From the NCBI GenBank assembly GCA_958419975.1, contig CATZIG010000019.1, forward strand, positions 1 through 18,030: a stretch of 18,030 bases of DNA, written 5' to 3'. Shown here in pieces: positions 13,378 through 18,030 of the stretch (the stretch's first letter is position 1; each line of letters begins with the position of its first letter). The stretch comes from an uncultured Collinsella sp. (lineage in GTDB: Bacteria > Actinomycetota > Coriobacteriia > Coriobacteriales > Coriobacteriaceae). A model generated the notes under the pieces. The model was given only the letters and a program-made list of their open reading frames with translations, searched no databases and was not told the DNA's origin. A program made the translations under genes and the position numbers.

Positions 13378-13417
13378 CGCAAAGACGGCCAATTGCTCGT
13401 TTCAGCTCCGCAATTGT

Positions 13418-14068
13418 CTAGCGCACGGCCTTGACCGCCGCCGTCAGGTCGAACAACGTATCGAGCACGGCCTCGCAGCCATCCACCACGTCCTGCGGCA
13501 GCGGCACGATATCGGGAACGGCAAAGACATGGCAGCCGGCCGTAATGCCCGAGACGCAGCCGTTGCGCGAATCCTCGACCACGGCACATTCCTCGGGGGC
13601 AAAGCCCGCGCGCTCGCAGGCAAGCAGATACATCTCAGGGTCGGGCTTGCCGTGCACGACGTCCTCGCCGCAGGTCACCGTTTCAAACTTGTCAAAGAGG
13701 CCGACCATCTTAAGGTTGCGCTCGGCCGTAGCGAGGCGCGACGACGTCGCCAGGCCCACGTGATAGCCCGCAGCCAACAGCTCGTCTATGCACTCGGCGG
13801 CGCCGGCCTTAAGCTCCAGGTCGGTCTTGACCATCTCGTCGCGAATCTCCTTGTGGCGGACATAGATCGCCTCGGTGGTTTCGTGGCTGCCGTAATGCTT
13901 ATCAAGGATGTCCATGACATCGGGTAGCGTGCGGCCGATAAACTGATGAATCAGCGCATCATCAATCGCAACCCCTAACTCGGCAGCGCCCGCCTTCCAT
14001 GCCTTGATACCCAAACGCTCGGTATCGACCAGTGTTCCATCCATGTCAAAAATAACAGCCTTGATCAT
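13418..14068 (-). CDS. HAD-superfamily hydrolase, beta-phosphoglucomutase-like
   Basis: This 216-residue cytoplasmic enzyme has the four HAD motifs: VIFDMDGTLVDTE (residues 5-17, Asp8 nucleophile and Asp10 general acid), a helical cap, LATSSRLATAE (motif II), KPDPEMYLLA (motif III Lys) and CAVVEDSRNGCVSG (motif IV acidic residues). The DMDGTLVDTE start and the VEDSRNGCVSG end are typical of the beta-phosphoglucomutase/sugar-phosphatase branch (subfamily IA). The substrate is probably a sugar phosphate but is not certain. ATG 14068 places DxD at the usual distance from the start. The open frame upstream to 14155 adds residues of no known type and runs over the AT-rich palindrome. GGGGGA precedes the ATG by five bases. 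The gene diverges from larE. Confidence 0.9.
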   Translation of the reverse strand: MIKAVIFDMDGTLVDTERLGIKAWKAGAAELGVAIDDALIHQFIGRTLPDVMDILDKHYGSHETTEAIYVRHKEIRDEMVKTDLELKAGAAECIDELLAAGYHVGLATSSRLATAERNLKMVGLFDKFETVTCGEDVVHGKPDPEMYLLACERAGFAPEECAVVEDSRNGCVSGITAGCHVFAVPDIVPLPQDVVDGCEAVLDTLFDLTAAVKAVR

Positions 14069-14128
14069 ATCGGTCCCCCATCGACTCTCGCTGTCGCATT
14101 GCCGCAACTCTACCGCATTTGGCAACTT

Positions 14129-14145
14129 GTATATAACGTATATAC
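14129..14145. promoter_or_regulatory. AT-rich palindrome in the HAD / larE divergent region
   Basis: GTATATA (14129-14135) and TATATAC (14139-14145) are perfect arms around ACG. It lies about 60 bases before the HAD start and 100 before larE, in a 173-base divergent region with AT-rich stretches. It is probably an operator or overlaps the HAD promoter. Confidence 0.45.
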
Positions 14146-14201
14146 CATATTGCACTTTCGTTACATAGATAGAAGTCTTATGGCAAGTAACGCATTAGGA
14201 T

Positions 14202-14239
14202 TATAGTTTTCGATCGAGTACTCAACGATAAGGATCGTT
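14202..14239 (+). promoter_or_regulatory. larE promoter box and hairpin around its ribosome site
   Basis: TATAGT (14202-14207) could be the larE -10 box, giving a leader of about 28 bases. AACGAT (14224-14229) and ATCGTT (14234-14239) flank AAGG, so the Shine-Dalgarno AAGGAT starts in the loop of a small hairpin just before ATG 14242. This could tune translation, or the inverted repeat could be a DNA operator. Confidence 0.4.
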
Positions 14240-14241
14240 TC

Positions 14242-15120
14242 ATGATTTTAGACACCACGGCACCCGCAGAGGAGCTTCAAGACAAGCTATCAGCGCTCGA
14301 ACAGCTGCTTTTGGCATACGGGCGCGTGGCTATCGGGTTTTCTGGCGGCGTTGACAGCAGCTTTTTAGCCACCGTATGCGCCCGCATCATGCCTACCAAT
14401 ACCCTCCTCGTCCATCTCACCACGCCGCTCATCGGCACGCCCGAACAGACTTCGTTTGAGCGGTCCGTTGATGGACAAGCCCATGAGGGGCCACATTTTA
14501 AGCTCCCCGTGCTCAATCTGTCGGTCGATCAGCTGCAACTCCCCCAAGTAGCCTGCAACGACGCCAATCGCTGCTACCACTGCAAGCACGCCGGCTTTAC
14601 CGCCATCGTCAACCACGCCAAGTCGCTCGGCTTTCCCACCGTCATCGACGGCAGCAATGCAAGCGATCGCGGTGACTACCGCCCTGGCATGCGCGCGGCA
14701 AAAGAGCTCGGCGTACGCTCCCCTCTCATGGAGGTCGGCTTTACCAAGGACGAAGAGCGCGAGCTGCTGCGCGCATGGGGCTATCCCGTTTGGAACCTGC
14801 CGGCGGGAGCCTGTCTTGCCACGCGCGTCCCCACGGGCGAGGAGCTTACGCGCGAGAAGATCGATATAATCCGTACCTGCGAGGACTACCTGCACGATCT
14901 TGACCTGGCGCAGGTTCGCGCGCGCTTGGTCGGCGGCTGCATGCATATCGAGGCCGCCCCCGCAGATATCGCCAAGATTTCCGCTCTCGGCGGCAGCGCC
15001 GTCGATGCCGAGGGCAAGACCCCGCTGCCCGCCGCCATCGAGTCCGCGCTGCGCGAGCTGGGCTGCGGCCACATCTCCCCCGAGGTCACCCCCTACATTC
15101 ACGGCGCTATGAATCGGTAA
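14242..15120 (+). CDS. larE: ATP-dependent sacrificial sulfur transferase LarE
   Basis: This 292-residue PP-loop enzyme has the ATP-pyrophosphatase signature SGGVDSS at 34-40 and the LarE segment CNDANRCYHCK (Cys105, Cys111, Cys114). WNLPAGACLATR follows, where Cys191 matches by position the sulfur-donating Cys of Lactiplantibacillus LarE. In the lactate racemase system LarE adenylates a pyridinium dicarboxylate made by LarB and adds sulfur to build the nickel-pincer cofactor that LarC completes and LarA-type racemases or epimerases use. No larA, larB or larC is in this window, so partners lie elsewhere or this is an orphan with another sulfur-transfer role. Several extra cysteines (213, 233, 275) are present. 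Some LarE variants use an iron-sulfur cluster, which may or may not apply here. ATG 14242 has AAGGA eight bases upstream. The stop TAA overlaps a REP-like palindrome. Confidence 0.9.
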   Translation: MILDTTAPAEELQDKLSALEQLLLAYGRVAIGFSGGVDSSFLATVCARIMPTNTLLVHLTTPLIGTPEQTSFERSVDGQAHEGPHFKLPVLNLSVDQLQLPQVACNDANRCYHCKHAGFTAIVNHAKSLGFPTVIDGSNASDRGDYRPGMRAAKELGVRSPLMEVGFTKDEERELLRAWGYPVWNLPAGACLATRVPTGEELTREKIDIIRTCEDYLHDLDLAQVRARLVGGCMHIEAAPADIAKISALGGSAVDAEGKTPLPAAIESALRELGCGHISPEVTPYIHGAMNR

Positions 15121-15173
15121 CCTACCAAAAAGGGACAGGTTTATTTTGGCAGGTTTTATTTGAGGAAACGCAA
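15119..15173 (+). repeat. REP-like palindrome, type B copy 3, overlapping the larE stop codon
   Basis: AACCTACCAAAA (15119-15130) and TTTTGGCAGGTT (15144-15155) are 12-bp arms with one mismatch around AGGGACAGGTTTA. The first two bases belong to the TAA stop of larE (15118-15120), exactly as in copy 1. Flank similarity continues to 15173, and a terminator follows. Confidence 0.85.
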
Positions 15174-15176
15174 ACA

Positions 15177-15211
15177 GGGCCGCGACACCGATATGGCGTC
15201 GCGGCCCTTTT
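15177..15211 (+). terminator. Intrinsic terminator of larE, also between convergent operons
   Basis: GGGCCGCGAC (15177-15186) pairs perfectly with GTCGCGGCCC (15198-15207) and is followed by TTTTCC. On the minus strand it can also end the PTS/transketolase operon, though the T-run there is weaker. Confidence 0.85.
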
Positions 15212-15250
15212 CCTTGGAGAAGGATCGATTGATTGAACGGGATGACCGTT

Positions 15251-15703
15251 CTAGTCTTCGAGTCCGCTATTGATGAGCTCCGCAATCTCAACGGGATCGG
15301 TGCTCGCGCGCACCTTGTCACGGAAGCCGGCGTCCATCAGCATCACGGCAGCCTTGGAGAGCAGACGCAGGTGCGTGGTTCCAGCCTCGCCGGCGGGCAC
15401 GTACAGCGCGAGCGCAACATCGACGGGTACCCCATCGAAGCTCGGCCATTCAACGGGCTCGGCCAGTTTAAGCACGGCAACGCCCGGCGTGTGGATCGCG
15501 TCGCTTTTGGCATGCGGAACGGCAAAACCGGCGACAAGGCCGGTCTCGGCCTCGTTCTCGCGAGCAATGAAAGCGGCCTCTACGGCAGATGCGTCATCGG
15601 CAAAGCCGAGCTCGATGGCCTGCTCGGACAAATAATGCAGGGCGTCCTCGCGCGAGGCGGCGGTATACCCGATCGTCACTTGGTTGGCAGATACAAATCC
15701 CAT
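15251..15703 (-). CDS. PTS EIIA component, fructose/mannitol (EIIA-Fru/Mtl) type
   Basis: This 150-residue cytoplasmic phosphotransfer protein takes phosphate from HPr and passes it to an EIIB of a sugar permease. The active-site His is His64 in GFAVPHAKSD, the family motif. The flanking TGLVAGFAVPH and the later PVDVALALYVPAG strand fit the alpha/beta sandwich of this type, and the length is normal for a free-standing EIIA. ATG 15703 follows AAGGAAGGTTTCC. The gene is last in the operon, 11 bases after the transketolase C-half. No EIIB or EIIC is in the window, and they may be further upstream beyond the right edge. Linkage to transketolase and transaldolase suggests the imported sugar or polyol enters the pentose phosphate pathway. 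Confidence 0.92.
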   Translation of the reverse strand: MGFVSANQVTIGYTAASREDALHYLSEQAIELGFADDASAVEAAFIARENEAETGLVAGFAVPHAKSDAIHTPGVAVLKLAEPVEWPSFDGVPVDVALALYVPAGEAGTTHLRLLSKAAVMLMDAGFRDKVRASTDPVEIAELINSGLED

Positions 15704-15714
15704 GGAAACCTTCC

Positions 15715-16653
15715 TTACAACACGGACCTGACCGCAGCTTCGATGCCGTCGGCGTCCAAACCGTACTTGTGCAGCAAATCGACCGCAGGGCCGGACTCGC
15801 CGTACACATCGCGCACGCCGACGCGACGCATCGGCACCGGATGCTGCTCCGCGAGCACCGAGGCCACGGCCTCGCCAAGACCACCGATAATCGAATGCTC
15901 CTCGGCAGTGACCACACGACCAGTCTTCTTGGCGCTGGCAACCACCAGGCGCTCATCAAGTGGCTTGATCGTGTGCATGTTGATGACCTCGGCAGCGATA
16001 CCATCGGCAGCGAGCGCCTCGGCAGCCTCAAGCGCCTCGGCGACCATAAGGCCACAAGCGATGATGGTCACATCGGACCCCTCGCGCACGACCACGCCGC
16101 GACCAATCTTGAACTCATAGTCCTCGTGATCGTTGATGACCGGTGTTGCCAGGCGGCCGAAGCGCATGTAAACCGGGCCCTCAAACTCATAGGCGGCGCA
16201 CACACAGGCACGAGCCTCGACGTCGTCGGCGGGAACGACCACCGTCATACCCGGAATCGTGCGCATGAGTGCGATATCCTCGCAGCACTGGTGCGTGGCG
16301 CCGTCCTCGCCCACCGAGATGCCGCCATGAGTAGCGCCAATCTTGACGTTGAGGTGCGGGTAGCCGATGGAATTGCGGACCTGCTCGTAGGCGCGACCGG
16401 CGGCAAACATCGCAAAGGTGCTCGCAAAAGCAACGCGGCCCGTGGTCGCGATGCCGGCGGCAAGACCCATCAGGTTGCTCTCGGCAATGCCGGCGTCGTA
16501 GAAGCGCTCAGGGTGCGCAGCCTTAAACTTACCGGTCTGCGTGGCGGCGGCCAGGTCGGCATCGAGAACCACAAAGTCATCGCGCTCATTGCCCAGCTCG
16601 ACAAGTGCCTCGCCATAGCTAACGCGCGTGGCGACTTTCTTGACGTCTGCCAT
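15715..16653 (-). CDS. Transketolase, C-terminal (pyrimidine-binding plus C) subunit
   Basis: This 312-residue protein is the second half of a two-gene transketolase, which moves two-carbon units between sugar phosphates with thiamine diphosphate. FYDAGIAESNLMGLAAG (51-67) carries Glu58, the conserved glutamate that activates the thiazolium ring. FASTFAMFAAGRAYEQVR (76-93) follows, then THGGISVGEDGATHQ (109-122), the usual pyrimidine-domain motif. The C-terminal domain starts near 185 (GSDVTIIACG). The length of about 310 is standard for this split form, common in Gram-positives and archaea. The start ATG 16653 shares its first base with the TAA stop of the N-half (TAATG), with GGAGGAG just upstream, so equal synthesis by coupled translation is likely. 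Confidence 0.95.
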   Translation of the reverse strand: MADVKKVATRVSYGEALVELGNERDDFVVLDADLAAATQTGKFKAAHPERFYDAGIAESNLMGLAAGIATTGRVAFASTFAMFAAGRAYEQVRNSIGYPHLNVKIGATHGGISVGEDGATHQCCEDIALMRTIPGMTVVVPADDVEARACVCAAYEFEGPVYMRFGRLATPVINDHEDYEFKIGRGVVVREGSDVTIIACGLMVAEALEAAEALAADGIAAEVINMHTIKPLDERLVVASAKKTGRVVTAEEHSIIGGLGEAVASVLAEQHPVPMRRVGVRDVYGESGPAVDLLHKYGLDADGIEAAVRSVL

Positions 16654-17483
16654 TAGAGCTCCTCCCCTGCTGCTGCGAGCTCGGCCATGGCCTGCTCAAA
16701 CTGTTCATCGTTGGGTGCCTTGCCGTGCCAGCCCACCTGGTTTTCCATAAAGGAGACGCCCTTGCCCTTCACCGTCTCGGCGATAATGGCCACGGGCGAG
16801 TCGCTCACTTTGCGGGCCTCGGCAAAGGCGGCGGCAATCTGCGCCATGTCGTTACCGTCGGCGAGCTCGATCACATGCCACTTAAAGGCGCGGAACTTGT
16901 CAGCGAGCGGCATGGCCGAGTTGACTTCATCGATCGTGCCGTCAATCTGCAAGCCGTTGTGGTCGACGACGGCAACAAGATTGTCGAGCGCATGGTTGCC
17001 GGCGAACATGGCCGCCTCCCACACCTGGCCTTCCTCGCACTCACCGTCGCCCAGCAACGTGTAGACACGGTAGCCGTCGCCCCAGTGCTTAGCGGCAAGC
17101 GCCATTCCAACTGCAGCAGAGATGCCCTGACCGAGCGATCCGGTGGACATATCGATGCCAGGGGCGTCGTTCATGTTGGGATGGCCCTGCAGTCGGCTGC
17201 CAATATGACGGAGCGTCTCGAGCTCTTCGACGGGAAAATAGCCGCGATTTGCCAACACCGAATACAGGCCCGGCGCCGCGTGACCCTTGGAGAGCACAAA
17301 GCGATCGCGATCGGCCTTGTGAGGGTCGGCAGGATCGATATTCATTTCCTCAAAGTGCAGATACGTCATGATGTCGGCAGCACCGAGCGATCCACCCGGG
17401 TGTCCCGACTTGGCCGCGTGAACCGCAGTCACGACACCCTTCCTGACCTCATTGGCGACCTTCGCCAGCTCCTGGTTGGTCAT
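16653..17483 (-). CDS. Transketolase, N-terminal (TPP diphosphate-binding) subunit
   Basis: This 276-residue protein is the first half of the split transketolase and forms the active enzyme with the next gene's product. Cofactor and substrate residues are visible: HAAKSGHPGGSLG (22-34) with His28, LSKGHAAPGLY (65-74) with His68, GHPN (100-103), and the TPP motif GDGECEEGQVWEA (145-157) with Asn176 in VDHNGLQIDG. ATG 17483 has AGAGGA upstream. The in-frame start at 17543 would translate across an inter-gene hairpin and is not favoured. It lies between transaldolase (63-base gap with a hairpin) and the C-half (one-base overlap), so the operon covers the non-oxidative pentose phosphate steps. 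Confidence 0.95.
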   Translation of the reverse strand: MTNQELAKVANEVRKGVVTAVHAAKSGHPGGSLGAADIMTYLHFEEMNIDPADPHKADRDRFVLSKGHAAPGLYSVLANRGYFPVEELETLRHIGSRLQGHPNMNDAPGIDMSTGSLGQGISAAVGMALAAKHWGDGYRVYTLLGDGECEEGQVWEAAMFAGNHALDNLVAVVDHNGLQIDGTIDEVNSAMPLADKFRAFKWHVIELADGNDMAQIAAAFAEARKVSDSPVAIIAETVKGKGVSFMENQVGWHGKAPNDEQFEQAMAELAAAGEEL

Positions 17484-17506
17484 ACGAATTCCTCTCTTGA
17501 GAACAA

Positions 17507-17535
17507 CCCCGGCACCGGATGACGCGATGCCGGGG
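17507..17535 (-). other. Hairpin between the transaldolase and transketolase genes
   Basis: CCCCGGCA (17507-17514) and TGCCGGGG (17528-17535) form a perfect 8-bp stem in the 63-base gap. On the minus strand it is followed by TTGTTCTC, too poor in T for strong termination. Partial read-through or protection of the transaldolase mRNA end are possible roles. Confidence 0.5.
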
Positions 17536-17546
17536 CAATCCACTCG

Positions 17547-18030
17547 TTAAGCCTGAGCGACGACCTTCTGCCAGTCAGCCTCAAAAGAGGCGAGGCCCTG
17601 GTCGGTCAGCGGATGATGCAGGCACTTCTTGAGAGCGGCCATGGGCACGGTCGCAATATCGGCACCGAGTAGCGCGGCCTGGGTCACGTGGTTGGGCGTA
17701 CGAACCGAGGCGGTGATGATCTCGACGGTGTCGTCGACGTTCTTGCCCGTCCAGTCGTAGTTCTTAATGCAGGTCACGACGTTGTCGAGCTGCGAGATAC
17801 CGTCCTCGGCGATGTCATCGAAACGACCGACAAACGGGCTGATGTAGCGAGCACCGGCGTTGGCGGCCATAAGGGCCTGCGTCGGCGAGAAGACGAGCGT
17901 CATGTTGACGCGCACGCCAGCATCGGCCAGCGCACGGCAGGCGGCAAGGCCGGCCTCGCACACGGGAAGCTTGACCACGATGTTGGGGGCGAGGGCGGCA
18001 AGGCGCTTGCCCTCCTCGATCATGCCCTCG
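17547..18030 (-). CDS. Transaldolase of the short FSA/TalC type (N-terminus beyond the window)
   Basis: About 160 C-terminal residues are visible and the frame runs off the right edge. Short transaldolases of this branch are about 215-220 residues, so roughly 55-60 are missing. NIVVKLPVCEAGLAA contains the Lys that forms the Schiff base. Other family stretches are VNMTLVFSPTQALMAANAGA, YISPFVGRFDDI, and ASVRTPNHVTQAALLGADIATVP near the phosphate site. The enzyme moves a dihydroxyacetone unit between sugar phosphates, or acts as fructose-6-phosphate aldolase; the two cannot be separated from this fragment. It is the first visible gene of the transaldolase-transketolase-EIIA operon. The internal ATG at 18011-18009 is not the true start, as the frame stays open with family-like spacing. 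Confidence 0.92.
   Translation of the reverse strand, partial: EGMIEEGKRLAALAPNIVVKLPVCEAGLAACRALADAGVRVNMTLVFSPTQALMAANAGARYISPFVGRFDDIAEDGISQLDNVVTCIKNYDWTGKNVDDTVEIITASVRTPNHVTQAALLGADIATVPMAALKKCLHHPLTDQGLASFEADWQKVVAQA

Noticed and set aside
14069..14241. tRNA or small RNA gene in the AT-rich divergent region
   Set aside because: No cloverleaf or terminator-ended transcript could be drawn; the inverted repeats there are short and operator-like.
14365..15321. 318-residue open frame on minus
   Set aside because: It is antisense to larE and includes the type B repeat and a terminator, so it is not a gene.

Overview
The window is high-GC, densely packed bacterial DNA. Its codon use, Shine-Dalgarno starts and gene mix (split transketolase, LarE, YeiH-type exporter, GntR/MarR/LacI regulators, MarR-linked ABC exporter pair) fit a gut actinobacterium of the Coriobacteriia, most likely Collinsella. 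That placement is inferred from style and gene content, not from a marker gene.

Layout. (1) 1-149: end of an unidentified coiled-coil protein on +. (2) 260-4492, minus: a tightly coupled operon of a MarR-type regulator and two ABC half-transporters forming a heterodimeric exporter with one degenerate ATP site. Direct repeats flank the operon's TATAAT box. (3) 4611-4965, minus: a lone 96-residue protein of unknown function with a strong terminator. (4) 5260-5781, +: a small nitroreductase. (5) 5846-6421, minus: a single-pass membrane protein of unknown function. (6) 6506-7723, minus: a Fis-HTH regulator with a degenerate AAA+ domain. (7) 7990-9024, minus: a YeiH/UPF0324 family exporter, divergent from (8) 9188-9919, +: a GntR/FCD regulator. 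(9) 10033-11880, minus: glmS, with a palindromic candidate operator upstream. (10) 12192-13304, +: a LacI-family regulator. (11) 13418-14068, minus: a HAD phosphatase/phosphomutase, divergent from (12) 14242-15120, +: larE. (13) 15251 to the right edge, minus: a sugar-phosphate operon in the order transaldolase (cut by the edge), transketolase N-half, transketolase C-half, PTS EIIA. It joins non-oxidative pentose phosphate enzymes to sugar uptake through the PTS.

The most striking signal is not a gene. Six palindromic elements of four sequence types (230-260, 5798-5836, 9918-9954, 12043-12077, 12105-12143, 15119-15155) have different arms but a related oriented G-rich core (GGGACAG in its clearest form). 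Three of them overlap the TAA stop codon of the gene before them, in the same orientation, and are followed by a GC-rich terminator hairpin. One type has three near-identical copies, and its similarity runs about 18 bp past the palindrome on one side. They look like REP-type elements of the kind moved by REP-associated tyrosine transposases, or a stereotyped 3'-end module. No transposase lies in the window.

No tRNA, rRNA, CRISPR array, insertion sequence or prophage gene was seen.
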